Origin: Fomitopsis serialis
Taxonomy: Eukaryota > Basidiomycota > Agaricomycetes > Polyporales > Fomitopsidaceae
Length of the DNA stretch: 64,000 nucleotides
NCBI RefSeq assembly: GCF_022376445.1
Contig: NW_025954963.1
Location: 1,116,001 to 1,180,000, forward strand
Reading direction: 5' to 3'
Positions within the stretch are counted from its first letter, which is position 1, and each line of letters opens with the position of its first letter. This document shows positions 1 through 12,600 of this stretch, piece by piece. A program made the translations under genes and the position numbers. The notes below the pieces were generated by a model. It saw only the letters and a list, made by a program, of their open reading frames with translations. It did no database searches and was not told the DNA's origin.

Positions 1-794
1 AAATGCGACACACATGGCAGACTGTGGGCCCAATCACAGGAAGGGCCTCGATCTCAGGTGATGTCCTCGAAGACGTCCGTTCTGGCAGATGTGTCGGCGA
101 GGACTATCCTCAACTCGACTTGAAGGCGCGACCGGCGCCATGAATTACGGAGCCATGCATGGGGCGAACTCTCTCACCTGCAATGGGATAGCTGGCTGTA
201 CCGCCTTCCAGTTATTCACAAAGTGAACCCGAGCGTAGGCCGGCAACTGTAGAGCAAGCTCAAGAAGCCGGGTGAACGTCACTATAGTCGGACTTCACGG
301 ACACGAGATAACCTTACATGCTGCGGCGACTTGCTGAATTGTTAGTATGGAGTAAGGCAAGGGTGAGCTTCATTGATAGTGGCGAGACAGCAGACGCCAA
401 ATACATACAGAGGCCAACAACGAAGCTTACTACTATTCCTGTTGTTCAAAGTACAATATCTCCGTCAGGATCTCTAATGATTGTCCGACCTCCGGGTCGT
501 CCGACTTGGATCTTATGGTTGAGTCAGGAACCAAGTGCCGCCCAGTGTCGCGCGCTGTGCCTGCTAATGTCTGCAAGGAGGCCGGCAATGATTAGGCCTT
601 CGACGGTGGTCAGGCCTTCAGGACGTCGGGGTTCAAACGTTCACATGCGCCCGAGTCTCACGCGACTTGTGGGCCGCCACCGCTCAGCGCAACTGTCCGC
701 TCCCTTGTCCTCGCCTCATCCCTCAGGCCCATATCTGCACAACAAGGCACCCGATACGTGCCAGCTGTTTCTGCATGCGACCAGAGTCGGGAGC
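1..794. other. Left edge, no supported gene
   Basis: No reading frame here has recognisable protein similarity or a convincing exon pattern. The open stretch from 318 merely runs into the first ARP6 exon in the same frame; its residues before 795 do not look like any actin-related protein. This part presumably holds the ARP6 promoter and 5' leader. Confidence 0.4.
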
Positions 795-2608
795 ATGAGG
801 TCTTCCACGGTAATCATACTGGACAATGGCGCATCGACAATAAAGGCAGGTGCAGTCGGTGTGCATAACTCCGATCCCAGGTGGGTTGCCGGGCTCAGGC
901 TTACCATTCCTAACCTCTCCGCGCTCAACCTGTGGGGATGCAGGATCATCACCAACGCCATAGTGCGCTCGAAGGGCGACAAGGCTACCTATATTGGTCA
1001 TGAGCTAGAGAATTGCCGCGACTATTCTTCGCTACACTATCGCTTGCCTTTCGAGAAGGTGATGATATCCAGCTATCCGAATGATAAACATAAGGTGCTC
1101 ATTCTGATTGCCCTCAAGTAGGGGTATCTAACAGACTGGGATGCCGAAAAGGCTATATGGGACGGAATCTTCTCCCATGAGGTTCTCGCTGTCGGTAGCT
1201 CTCCGGCCGCGAATTGGTATCCTAACTGACACAGACATGATGCTAGGTGAACACGGCAGAGTCGTCACTCCTCATCACCGAGCCCTATTTTAACCTACCC
1301 AACATACAAGACGTGTATGACCAGTTCGTCTTCGAAGAGTACGACTTCCAATCATACTACCGCTGCGCACGTGAGTTCCTTGCAAATCGAATCGCGAAGC
1401 TGCCATTCAAGCCTGTCTTCTAGCCGCGTCTCTTATACCGTACGGGAAGCTTTATTCGAGCCCGGGCCAGCCTGCGCCGGAGTGCACGCTCGTGATAGAT
1501 AGCGGCTTCAGTTTCACTCACGTTGTCCCCATTCTCAAGGGGGCAGTTGTATGGAACGCAGTCAGGCGGTGAGTCCGAGATGGCTACCCAGCTCAGCCCG
1601 TGTGGATTGATGACATCCGTCAGCATCGATGTCGGTGGCAAGATGCTCACAAACCACTTGAAAGAACTGGCGTCTTTTCGTCAATGGAACATGATGGATG
1701 AGACACACGTTGTCAATGCCATTAAAGAGAAGTGCTGTTATGTGTCCACTGACTTCAAGAAAGACATGGAGACTTCCCAGTACGTCAACGCATGTGTTGT
1801 CAAGGTTGCTCTCTCTGAAAGCCTGCAGCCTCGATCCAAGAAACAATCTCATTGCACAGCAGTACATACTCCCGGACTTTTCGATCAACCGGGCCGGGAG
1901 GGTGCGCCGACCAGACGAGCCACTTGAGGCGCAAGCCCAGGTGATGCACATGAACAACGAGAGGTTTACGGTGCCGGAGATCCTCTTGCGCCCAGACGAC
2001 ATTGGTGATTGAGTTCTCCTCATCTCCGCCCGGGTCGGTCTGACTGATGGCTTGCGCTGATCGGCAGGTCTAGGGCAGTCTGGCATTGCCTCCACGGTGG
2101 CACAAAGTGTCGCCCTTCTTCCCAGGGACCTTCAGGGAATGTTTTGGGCCCACATTGGACTTATTGGTGGGAATGCCAAGTTTCCAGGATTTCGCCAACG
2201 CCTGTGAGTTCCTTCCGCTGGTCGGCGATTCGTCAATGTCCTCACGTCATGCAGCGAGTCTGAGCTGCGCGCGTTGGCCCCTGTCGATTGCGAGGTCTCC
2301 ATTCATAACTCAAAAGAGTACGCGCTTCAATCGGTGTCTAGCCGCATTCGTACTGACGGGGATGCTCAAGCCCAATCCTGGAATCGTACCGGTCTGGGGT
2401 GGCCTTTGCCAAGAAACCCGTGTTCGCGCAACAAGCGGTGACTCGAGCGGAGTACCTGGAAATGGGAAGCAATGCTTCTAGAAGGAAGTTCAGGGATTGG
2501 AAGCCGGGCACTGTGGACGCGAGCAATGGGCCTGCCATTGAGCAAGCAAGCAGAAAGGGTCCTGTGAGGAATCAGCGAAATGAACGGGATGACAGCGCAC
2601 GCTCATGA
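795..2608 (+). CDS. ARP6: Actin-related protein 6 (Arp6)
   Basis: Nuclear actin-related protein; in fungi Arp6 is a subunit of the SWR1 chromatin remodeller that deposits histone H2A.Z. The first exon carries the actin-fold phosphate-1 signature ([13 protein letters not shown]), and later exons give the typical Arp6 segments [28 protein letters not shown] and [14 protein letters not shown] count nine introns of about 45-65 nt, all GT-AG, and the spliced frame stays open to the TAG at 2606-2608; the protein is roughly 430 residues, normal for the family. The ATG at 795 is chosen because the conserved N-terminus begins a few residues after it and upstream residues are not Arp-like. The C-terminal tail ([13 protein letters not shown]) is charged. 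The next gene lies on the other strand and converges on it. The family call is firm; individual splice sites were inferred by eye. Confidence 0.93.
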
Positions 2609-2856
2609 GGAAAGTTACAAAAGATAAAGGCAAGGGCCGCGCTACGACAACCCGGCGATAGGACTCAGTATATGCGCGATACGCTCCCTCGAGAGCAGGC
2701 CGCGCGCTCATAACCGAGCATTGCGAGGCTGAGCTTGGTGACCGTCTACGATACTACGATAGGGTTGGTTGGTTCCTTGGTTGTCAGGTACATGTAGACA
2801 TAGCTCACGCACGCTTCCATCACCCCTTTCAAGTCCTCGTCGCTAACCATGGACCT

Positions 2857-5800
2857 TCACCGCGGCTGCGAATAGAGGTTATCAATGCAACGTAGTAGGA
2901 GCGCGTCAAATGAAGCATCACGAAGCCCGGTAGGTTGTTCGTAGCCCGCTTCCCTCCTGAACTTTGTCAATTCCAAATTATCGTATATAGCCGCGAAGCG
3001 GCCAGTGTGGTGGATGTGGTGGATGCGCCGGAAGAACGACTTCGACGCTGTGGCGGGTGAGTGGTAGAGGATCTCGATGGACCTCGCCGATGGCCAATCT
3101 CTCGTTCGAGTAGGACAGTGCTACAATGACGCATATACACCAAAGTCCCGGGTATATACAGACCAAGATCCCGGCTTGTGGCCGTGTACGATATGAAATG
3201 TTGTCCAGAAAAATATACGTTCACAAGCAGCCGTTCGCCCCAAACGTCGGAAGTACGTCTCGGGGCTCCCAAAGAGTGGGGTTGGTTACAGGACGTCCCG
3301 AGGACGCGGTCTGTTGCTTGGGTCTCTCCAATAATGGTACCATCTGGATTGAGTTGTGAGCGTTATTGAGCGCGGAGAAGTATATCCAACTTACTCGGTG
3401 ACGAATGCCACTTCACGTAGAAACCGTGGAGGATCGTGGGGAGTGAGCGGTGCCACACCCGCGTCTCTCCAGACTCTCGCCGGGAGGGGCTGATCGGGAA
3501 AGAACCACCGGTCGGTGAGAGGCAGCTGGGGATCCTCTGGCGTCTTCCATAACCTCTGCAGGTCTGCCCAGTCGCGGAAATGTCTTGCGTTCATCACCCT
3601 CACGCCCTCGCTACCCAGATCGAACCTTGCATCCGAGTCCTCGTAGTCGGTGACCAATAATCTCGTGCCGAAGACGGCGTACTGCCTGCTCCCCGCGAAC
3701 CGCTGCGAGTACCACGGATGTTCTTCTAGCTCTGGCCACACAATGTCCTGGCCCGCCAGGACGCGATCAAGGTTAGCTCCGACGAACTCGGCGAGTCTAT
3801 TCCCACGAGCGGTTTGCTTGGCTAAGGCGTCGCGGTTGAAGAAGTACTGGTGCACCTGAAGGTAACACTTGCCGAAGTCCCCGATGGGTAGTTCCTTCGT
3901 TGCGAGATAATTGACTTGCACCTCAGGCGTCTGACCGTCCTTGATGTGGTCCAGCACATCTGACATACCCGTGAACCCGACATGCGTGTGCATCTGCGGC
4001 TGAAGCTGTTCTAAACTCAGCCGCGCGGAGGAGCCTTCGGGGAATTGTTTGGCCCAATGGCTAGTGTCCAGCTGGTAGGCGATGTACGAGCCCTCTTTCC
4101 ACTGACGATAGTAGTCGGGGTCTGCCTCAACGGAGTCGGGGTCTGCCTCAAAGGAGTCGGGGTTCGCCTCAAAGGAGTCGGTGTCTGCCTCAAAGGAGTC
4201 GTAATCTTCCTCAGAGGGGTCGGGGTCTTCCTCAGCAGAGTCCCGCCCACCAGCGGGCTCTGCCTTGACAGGCGGTTTTGACGGACGTTTTTTGGAGGGG
4301 GGCGTTGACGGAGCTAGAGCGGGTAACGGCAGGGCGCGCGATGTGGAGGGGTATCTTGCTGCGGGTGCCGTCAGGACTTCTGTAGATTCGTCACGACTGG
4401 GCTGGCTCTTTGCAGTTGGTCGCCGCGGTGCCCTCTTCTTCTGAGGGGCTTGAATAGGCGGTGGGGAACCTGGCGCGGCCGTGGGAGAAAGGCGCGATGG
4501 GCCGGGTACTCCTTCAGCTTCAGCCGTCGCCCGCGTGCGCCGGGTCCTTTTGCTTGGAGGCACAAGGACGTCGGTCGGCTCGACCGGAGATTTCTTGCGC
4601 TTACGACTCTTGGAGGTACTGGAGGATGCCTCGGCGACGTGGGTTGTGTGCCCGACGTACATGAGACACCGTGCGCGAGGGGTGGTCCTGAACGCTTGAA
4701 GTCATGCGCGGTTTCAGGATCGGGGAAGAGCGGAGGTTCCGGATTGAACGGGGGATCAGAGACCAAGATAGTAGGCGGTGGTGGTGGGATGGGCAGGGGA
4801 GGAGCGTAGGCTGAGGCCCACTCAAATGGGCGTTCGGGAGCAATAACAACGCCAGACGGAGGCAGAGCAGGATCCTGTCCCGACGCTCCGTCCCAATCAA
4901 GTGGCGCCTACAATGTGACGTTGAGTCTTTGCTGAATGCGCTGTCAAGAAGACATATTACGTACCTGAACACGAGCGGCAGTACGGTGAAGAGGATGATG
5001 ATGCGTGTGGTCTTCCTGCTTGGGTGGCGGTATCGGGTATGGCCGCAAGGGAACCCCATGTTCTAGCATATAATGCTGTGCCCAGGAGTTGCGAGGGCGA
5101 GGGACAGGTGTCTTGCTCCTGCCGGTCATCGTATGCGCACGATTGAGCGGCATGCCTGACGCGCCAGGTAAGAGGGGTTGATGATGGCCTACAGGACCAA
5201 CAGAGTGCGCGCGAGGTAACGGTGGGTACGTGAGTTGGGCGCGCGACGCGACGGATGGGGCGTGCGCGACGGATGCTCGTTGTGGGGCAGGCATACTGAG
5301 GGCAGAAGATGTGGTGGACATGGTGGAAGACATGGCGTGACCATCAACGACGTCTGGGTATGCATCGACTGCCGCCGAGCGCGCTCTCCGTGGCCTCGCA
5401 GCTGTCTTCTGTGCCTGAACGGCAACGTCTGGAGGCCCTGGCGCAATTGACGATGTGGTAGGACCGGTATGCGCGACTTGATGTCGGCTTCCTGGCCTTG
5501 AGAGTTCTTGTGGCGCATCGTCGCGGGGTAGTGAGAAGCCAACGGAATATGCGGGAGCTGCAGGATGCGACGGAGAAGCTCCTGCCGAATAAGTTCCAAA
5601 GTCTGCATGAAGCGGCGGAGGCGCAGCCACGGGTACCCAGCGGTCGCCGACGATCAATGAAGGGTCGGCAACATATATGCCAGAACCGCTCGCGTCGGAA
5701 GAAGGGCCCGCGATGGATGTGCCAGACGGGCCTGCAGTATACGACAGGTATGAAGAAGACGCAGTGCGTGCAGCAGAAGCAAAGCCGGATGTGGATGCGG

Positions 5801-6356
5801 TGGCGTCAGGCGTAACATTGGGGACTTGAGGCAGGGAAGGCGGCACGGACGAACGGACTGAAGACGACGCACTACTTGTGTTATATGCAGCAGAACTTGA
5901 GCCATGCGTCGACGCGGCGTCAGACATAACGTTGGGAAGGTGGAGCAGGGAAGGCGGCACGATTCGGCTTGGACCTCCGGTCTCTCTCGCAAGTAGTTCA
6001 GCTCCCTCCCACCAGAACTCGGGATTTGATACGCCTTTTTCCGGAAGCGTTGCCACCGACGTCTCACGAGATTCGTGCGAGTGCAATGGCGGTGTGGGCA
6101 CGGAGAGGTTGGTAGCCGGTGCATCGTGTGCAGGTGGGTTGACTTCGGCCGCGTCTCCAAGACTATTGTCCCAAAAGTACGGCCCTGGTTCATACGGAAC
6201 GAGCAGGCGTGGATCTGTAGAAAATCCAGAATCAAAAGCAGTATAGTCGTCGATTGAGCCTGATAGGTCGGGGGCACCTGCACTAAGTTCGTCGATTTCG
6301 GTCGATGACAACCCCAACTCGGCGAGGAAGTCGAACGGGATGTCGCTGTTGGACAT
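2857..6356 (-). CDS. Large disordered hypothetical protein with acidic 7-residue repeats
   Basis: I do not recognise the family. The ATG at 6356 begins MSNSDIPFDFLAELGLSS. About 470 residues of Ser/Pro-rich, probably disordered sequence follow, then an exon with a poly-proline stretch (PLPIPPPPPTILV), a basic nuclear-signal-like stretch (SKSRKRKK), an acidic tandem repeat (units like DSFEADP, about 4114-4200) and a globular-looking region (YYRQWKEGSYIAYQL to FLREVAFVTE, down to 3391). The reading frame changes near 4640-4680 and again below 3391. Both changes can be explained by very short GT-AG introns (about 38 nt near 4650, 51 nt at 3391, then about 36 and 39 nt), after which an open exon runs to the TGA at 2857-2859. 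The nuclear-signal-like tract and disorder suggest a nuclear role, but that is inference. If the 38-nt intron is wrong, this could be two adjacent genes. Confidence 0.6.
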
Positions 6357-6683
6357 GTCGAGTGATGTCGAGTGATGTCGAGAGACTGTGGAGTCAATAT
6401 GTGAAGAGGGGAAATGCATTCCTTCGCCAGCACCCCCATTATGTAGTATGCGTGGGGTCAAAGCGTCGTGGTGGCTGTATATGGGTCCCAGCAGCGCTTT
6501 GACAACCGCAACACAAAGGACGACGGGGCGATGACGACAAAGCGAACCACCCTCTTCAAAGCTTATCATTGATGGCACGAGGGTCAAAGCACTGTCAGGA
6601 CAATGTTGTACAAATAAACACAAAATCCGAGTATAACAATAGTCGTACCGAACGCCCGGCGCCTAATACAAGAACGTACAAGC
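6357..6683. other. Spacer between two minus-strand genes
   Basis: It holds the presumed promoter of the large minus-strand gene. A short tandem duplication (GTCGAGTGAT twice) lies just upstream of that gene's start, at about 6357-6377. I see no further gene. Confidence 0.4.
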
Positions 6684-7696
6684 CTACGCCACATCTTCTC
6701 GCTCCATGCGTCGCCGCTTACGCTGATGGTCCTCGAAGATCAACCTTTCCGCAGCGGTCATTGGGGCCTCCCTCTTCTTTCCGTGAATCTTCTCATCGTC
6801 CGCTGATGCTGAGCCAGTCGCCGAGGACACTGCCGCTGCTTTGAAGACATTTGGCCGTTTCAGCGGGTTGACAGCAGGCTTGAGCGGATTGGCACTGAGT
6901 TTCAGGGGGTTGAGCTTCAACCCGCCTGGGGGGCCTGCGCTCGAGGTAGCTAGGGCCTTCGGCGCAAAAGACAGGACAACTTTCTCCGTGCTTTCATCGC
7001 GCTTCAATCCCTCCTCTACAGGCGGGGGTGGCGACTCGGATGAAGTCGTCGCTGCCGCCCGCTCTATCTGTTCGCTGAGAAGCATTCGCTCACGTTGCTC
7101 ATCGGACATAGTCATCCGCTCCTTCTTGAGCGACGCTTCCTGTGTAATGCAATGAGCACTACAACGAGCCGTGGAACCAGTGAGCGCACCTGCTTGGCCA
7201 AAGCCTTCGGACTGTTGTCGATCCATGCAATGAACCAGCCTTTCTCGGTCTCATCTACCCTCGCAACTCCTGTGCGGCCAAGGTGCTTGCAGAACTCGGT
7301 CAGCGTGACCCATCGTGTCGCGTTCATGTGCAGGTGGTGCTTGTCATGGATGAACTCCTGGTAGACGGTGTTCGCCTTGACACGCTTCGTCCCGAAACGG
7401 CGGGAGAGCAGTTGCACGAACTCGTGCTGGAATTCAGACGAGAAGTCGGAGATGTGCCGCCCGGCGTTCTCGCCCACAACGAGCATCTGCCGCAGATGCG
7501 ACTCCGACTGTGCGTGACATTTGAAGCCGTTCTCGTCTCGGCATTGCTTCTGGCACACTTGACAGTACCAGCGCAGCCGCTGAAGACCTTTGACTTCATC
7601 TTGTTGGCCAAGTACTTTGGCGTGCCGACTGCGTACGGGAATTAACAGCAGTACAAATGATATACGCAAGGGCAACATACCTTCTGCTCGAGGCAT
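6684..7696 (-). CDS. KIN17-like DNA/RNA-binding zinc-finger protein
   Basis: Homologue of the Kin17/Rts2 family, nuclear proteins that bind curved DNA and RNA and act in DNA replication, damage response and pre-mRNA processing. Exon 1 encodes only MPRAE; a 5'-proximal intron follows, then GTPKYLANKMKSKGLQRLRW, the hallmark N-terminus. The zinc finger is visible as CQVCQKQC...HAQSESH (C-X2-C-X12-H-X5-H), followed by the winged-helix-like Kin17 middle domain (HLHMNATRWVTLTEFCKHLG, then VDETEKGWFIAWIDNSP). A second intron separates this from a charged tail ending KRRRMEREDVA. About 300 residues in all: it lacks the C-terminal KOW/SH3-like region of animal KIN17, as is usual for fungal members. 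It is divergently arranged with DSC3, sharing an upstream region of about 310 bp. Confidence 0.93.
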
Positions 7697-8008
7697 GATG
7701 TTGATGTCGGTATGTGAGTAGGTCTATGAGGACGATGTATAGATCAGTCTGAGTGAGCGTAGAAGCGCAAGCACTGTTCTGAGCCGCGCCACAGCATTCC
7801 GGCGGAGTCGCAGGCGTCAGTGTAAGCGTGGGACATTGTAAATCCGAGTTTGGGAACAACGAGACTCCGCATTTGTGGGTGGCGTAGTTACCTCTCAGCC
7901 ACCGTGACCTACCGCGGCTATACTTCGTGCGACCAGCAGGTCTTCCGTCAGTGCCTTTCATTCCTGCTCTATCGGGCTCTACGTGCTGTCTACTGGACAA
8001 TTTTCGTT
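7697..8008. promoter_or_regulatory. Shared divergent upstream region of KIN17 and DSC3
   Basis: The start codons of the minus-strand KIN17 gene (7696) and the plus-strand DSC3 gene (8009) face away from each other across 312 bp, so this stretch must contain both promoters. I cannot point to specific factor-binding sites. Confidence 0.55.
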
Positions 8009-9140
8009 ATGCCGAGCGAGAAATTCAAAGGAAAGCAGCGAGCTGTCGACTCCGAGTCAGAGGCGGGCCCCAGTCAACGGCCTCTCTCCAACTCCAAGGA
8101 CTTGGTCATTCGGTTCACCGAAGGGCTCCCTGACTTAACCTTGCAGGTCGCGGAAAGCGATGTTGTTCGGGACATCAAGCGCAAGGTACGCTGCAGACGA
8201 AGGCGCTTTTCGCATGAATGGCAATGTCATTGCGGTCGCAGATTCGGGATGCTAGGCCACAGCTGGAGAGGCGTCGTCTAAAGCTTATTCTTTCTGGCCA
8301 ACTGCTCGTGGAAGCGACCCCACTTCATCCTCGCCTCGCATCCCTGGAGCAACGACAGCGTCGTGCTGTATCTGGGGATGCTCCCAGTGAAGAGAAAGAG
8401 CAGACCCCTAGTACCACATGGTTGCATTGTTCTGTCGGCCCACCTCTGACGGATGGCGAGGAAGAAGAGACCGAGATACAGGTACGTACCGGAGGTTGTT
8501 CGTTATGGTTAATTGCGCCCGCTTATCGTGGAACAGACGGCGCAACTCAAGCCCCTGCGAGGTTTTGACAGGCTAGCCGCTGCCGGTTTTTCCGAACAGG
8601 ACATTGCAAACATCCGGCTGCAGTTCCATGCTCATTCCGCCGGCGACTACCTGGACCAGGACTTCGAGAGTGACGAGGATTGTGAGCCACTCCCTCGCTG
8701 TCTCCTCTTGCCTTCTCCCGCTGATGATTGCCTGGAGTCGAGGAACACGCGCGCGCGCTCGAAGAGCAATGGATTGACTCCTTCGATAACGGTGGAGGAG
8801 CGTCGCTGTCGTCTCCGTCTTCGCGCGCGTCTCACACGTTCCTGAATGGCATCGTTGTGGGCTTTTTCTTCCCTCTCATACCGCTGTTCTTCATCCGTGC
8901 GCCCAAACCTGCGGTATTTTGGGACGACGGTAGCGAACACGAAGCGACCAGTAGCCCCATTTTCTCGTGAGTCTCCGCCCATGCTCTGACTAAGGCTCGC
9001 GGCTAACTGACTCGTGTGTGCATGCGCGTGGTGCGCGCGTGTGTGTGACGTGCAGACGACGTACGCAAATCGGGATCATTGTCGGCTTTCTCTTGAATGT
9101 CATATTTGGGATGTGGACTTATCTGCTGACCTCTCCCTGA
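8009..9140 (+). CDS. Dsc E3 ubiquitin ligase complex subunit 3 (ubiquitin-like fold, membrane protein)
   Basis: Matches the Dsc3 family (DUF2407 ubiquitin-like N-terminal and C-terminal domains). In fission yeast the Dsc complex is a Golgi membrane E3 ligase that promotes cleavage of the SREBP transcription factor; whether this species uses it so is inference. The N-terminus MPSEKFKGKQRAVD is followed by a ubiquitin-like segment (LVIRFTEGLPDLTLQVAESD... LKLILSGQLL), then WLHCSVGPP, then the family hallmark LRGFDRLAAAGFSEQDIANI, a Ser-rich linker and two hydrophobic segments (FLNGIVVGFFFPLIPLFFI and IGIIVGFLLNVIFGMWTYLL). Five exons with short introns join in frame and end at the TGA at 9138-9140, about 270 residues, as expected. 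The start at 8009 fits the conserved N-terminus. Confidence 0.9.
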
Positions 9141-9637
9141 ACCCTTTCCTACGCTGTACAGGGCCGACGGTCGCATCTGGCCCGAAATGTACTTCTATGG
9201 CTAGTCACCCTTACTTTTAGCGATACCTACACAGTAATGCAATGGCGTCGTGTCTACATGTCTAATATGTGTCTGATCATTGAATGATCATGCTCCCATT
9301 GCGACTCGAGAACTCTTCAACTTCGGGGCACATACTGCTGTCTTGATTGCTCTCACAAGAACATAGCAATATACGCGCTTTTTTGACGCTGTCTCAGTAA
9401 ATCTGACCAAGCTGGCGTCAAGGCGGGAGGGGTGACAGGCGCGCGACGCGCGACGCGTCCTACAACGCGGTGTGACACGACGCGTACACGCGCTGGGCCG
9501 AAAATTTGTGCTTTGTTCATCTCGGCCACTCGCCAGCCACCTGCAACTCTCTAGCACGTTCTTCCTTCGTATACCCGCCTTCCTCATACCCGCCTTCTCT
9601 CTGTGATCACAACTGAAAAAGTCCATTTGTTGCAAAG
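9141..9637. other. Spacer upstream of the importin gene
   Basis: About 500 bp without a supported gene. It contains a CG-rich stretch near 9420-9480 (repeated GCGCGACGCG-like words) and a duplicated word ATACCCGCCTTC at about 9570-9600, shortly before the importin start; both may be promoter elements. Confidence 0.4.
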
Positions 9638-12600
9638 ATGGACCTCCAAACCCTCTCAAATCTCTTCGCGAGCACGTACAGTCCCGACCCTAATGTCCAA
9701 AAATCCGGAGAATTGCAGATCCGCAAGGTATGGTTCATACATTCTAAGCTCTACATGGTCGGAGATGAACTCGTACTGTGCAGATCGGCGGCCAGGAGGG
9801 CATAGTCACAGCCATCTTGCAGATCATCGGAAGCGATAACGTCGATATGTACGTCCTCGACGCGTCCTTGGGTCTCAGTGTCTGCTAACGCGTCGTGTCG
9901 AAGTGCGAAAAAGCAGGCAGCAGCAGTCTACCTAAAGAATCGAGTCTACACGTCCTACTTCGTTGAACCCGCGAGTCCACGCCCTGACCAAGCCCCGATC
10001 GCGCCCTCCGACCGTAATGCACTCAAAGCGTCCCTCCTCCCGCTTCTGGCCTCTTCGCCATCGAGCCTGATCACCGTTCAGCTGGCGAACACTCTCAAGA
10101 ACATCGTCGCACGCGACTTTCCGGACAACTGGCCCGACCTCCTGGACAATGTCAAGCGCATGCTTGGGAGCAGCAACATTCGTGAAGTCGGTGCCGGCTG
10201 CGTGGCCGCGCTGGAGATGGTCAGGGCATTCCGGTGAGTACTCGGTTTACAGAAACGTGCTTAGGCTCGTGTACGTCTCAAAATTGGACCGGCTACTCTG
10301 TCATAACGGAGTGGCTGCTTCCCCCTTTTGGTGATACAACCTGCGTAAACCTATCTGTCCGTTGTACATTGCATATCACTTCGTCGGATCTAGCGCCCTC
10401 GGGGAAACGCTCGCCTCCCTGAGGTTGGCGCGGGTGTACTGAATGACCGCCTGCATCGTGGATGGGCAGAATCACACACCGCGGCGTCTTCACTCGTGCA
10501 TCTGCCGGGGCATGCAAGTAGGCGTGCGGTGCGGAGGCAATCCGCGATTGCACCGCATGGCCAATACATTGCACCTCGTAACACGGCGGATTGCACAAGC
10601 GTCCCGCGACTCTTTGCACTCCGTCGCTTCTGCAAATAATGCTGCAGTGTCATTGCCATTACGGTGCAGTCTGACGCTAGACAAGACGTGAAGCATGATC
10701 CAAACCCTTCATACCATTCATCATGATTAATCACAGACATATTGACCGAGTCCGCCCGTAGGTTCCGCCAGAACAATGAAATTCTCCCGAAGCTCGTGGT
10801 GGAACTGTTCCCCACGCTGGTCAGCATTGCCAGTGGCCTCCTCTCGACGCCGCCCGCGAATGCGTCGACGGAAATCCCATTTATGCTGCACATGATCCTA
10901 AAGACGTACAAGACGTCGATAGTGTTGTCGCTTAGCCCCCACCAGCAAAGCGCAGAAAGCATCGTACCATGGGGCAGGCTCCTGTTCCAAGTAGTGAATC
11001 TACAGATTCCGAAGGACGCAGTACCGGAGGACGAGGAAGAACGCGAACGGAGCGAGTGGTGGAAGGCCAAGAAGTGGGCGTACGGCATTCTTGGGCGGCT
11101 TTTCCACCGCTACGGGAACCCGTCGCAGCTTCCAACCTCGATGCAAAAGGACTATGGCGCGTTCGCACAGCACTTCGTGACAACGTTCGCGCCGGAGATC
11201 TTCAAGGTCTACCTGCAACAAATCCAGCTCTACGTCTCGGGCCAGTCTTGGCTCTCGAAGAAGTGCCAATACCAAATCTTCACTTTCTTCAATGAGTGGT
11301 ATGCCCCGTAATTCCTATACAATTCACAAAGTCCACTCATGTTGTGACGCTGCAGCATCAAGCCAAAATCGACATGGCAGCTGTTGAAGCCCCACTTCGA
11401 GGAGCTGGTGACATCCTACGTCTTCCCTCAGCTATCGTTCACCCCCGAAAGACAAGAGCAATGGAATACCGATCCGGTGGAATATGTTCGCAACGTCATT
11501 GGTATGCTCTACTACCCCGAGTGATACACTCTTCAGCTAACGATGTTGCAGACGAGTATGAAAATTTCAACAGCCCCGTCTCTGCCGCCACCTCCTTCCT
11601 ATTCTCCCTCGCTAGCAACCGTACCAAGACGACCTTCATGCCCATTCTGGGCTTCATCAACCGCGTGCTCCAATCGTATGTCGCCGCCTCACTTACTGAC
11701 GAGATGACGGAGGGTTGACGATCATACAGCAAGCCTGCTTCCCCACAACGCTTCGGTGCGCTGAACATGACCGCAGCTCTGGGTCCGTTCATCATGCGGC
11801 ACCCTGACGTCAAGGGTAACATGGAGCAATTCCTTGCCCAACATGTCCTTCCTGAATTCACGAGTTCCGAGGCGTACATGAGGGCCATCGTGAGTTTCTG
11901 TACACTGGTGTAGAACTTGCTGGGTCCCTAACAGACATACTGATAGGCCTGTGAAGTGCTCGGGACTGTCGAGAAGAACAGCATCAAGTGGTCGAGCGAA
12001 GAGGTACTGCTCGTCATATGTCTGGTCTGTCACTGGCCCACTGACGACGCATCTAGCTTCTTGGCCAGCACTTCAGTGCGGTCTCGGCGTGCCTCGATGA
12101 TTCCGAGTTGCCTGTACGCATCCAGGCGTGCATGGCACTCTCTGAGATGATCATTGTTCATCCAACGGGTAAGTTGGGCGTTTAGCTTCTTCGAACGTCT
12201 ACTCATACATCTTGTATGTAGTCAAGACTGCCGTTGCTCCTCAGGTTGGCAAGGTCATTCAAAGTATGTGTTCCACCCGTGTTGAACGCTCTTGTACCGT
12301 TTACCAATGACCCCCATTAGCTCTTCTCCGGCTTTCCGAGGAGACGGATTTGGATGTCTTGAACTCGTGCATGGAGGCTATGGTGGAGCAATACCACCAA
12401 GAGCTGCTTCCAGTCGCAGCTGAGCTTACTGCCCGTCTGGTGCGTATTGCTTGGCGTACATACTGTGTCGTATTGCTGACGCTGAGGTGCAGTGCGAGAC
12501 CTACTCTCGCTTGGCGAAGGAAGCGCTAGCTCTGGATGAGACCGATGCCAGTAACGTCGACATGGATTCACTCATGGACAACGACGCGGGCGAGGACAAG

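Noticed and set aside
6357..6623. N-terminal extension of the large minus-strand protein to 6623
   Set aside because: The additional residues look unlike the rest and cover the presumed promoter; the ATG at 6356 starts a more natural sequence (MSNSDIPFDFLAEL).
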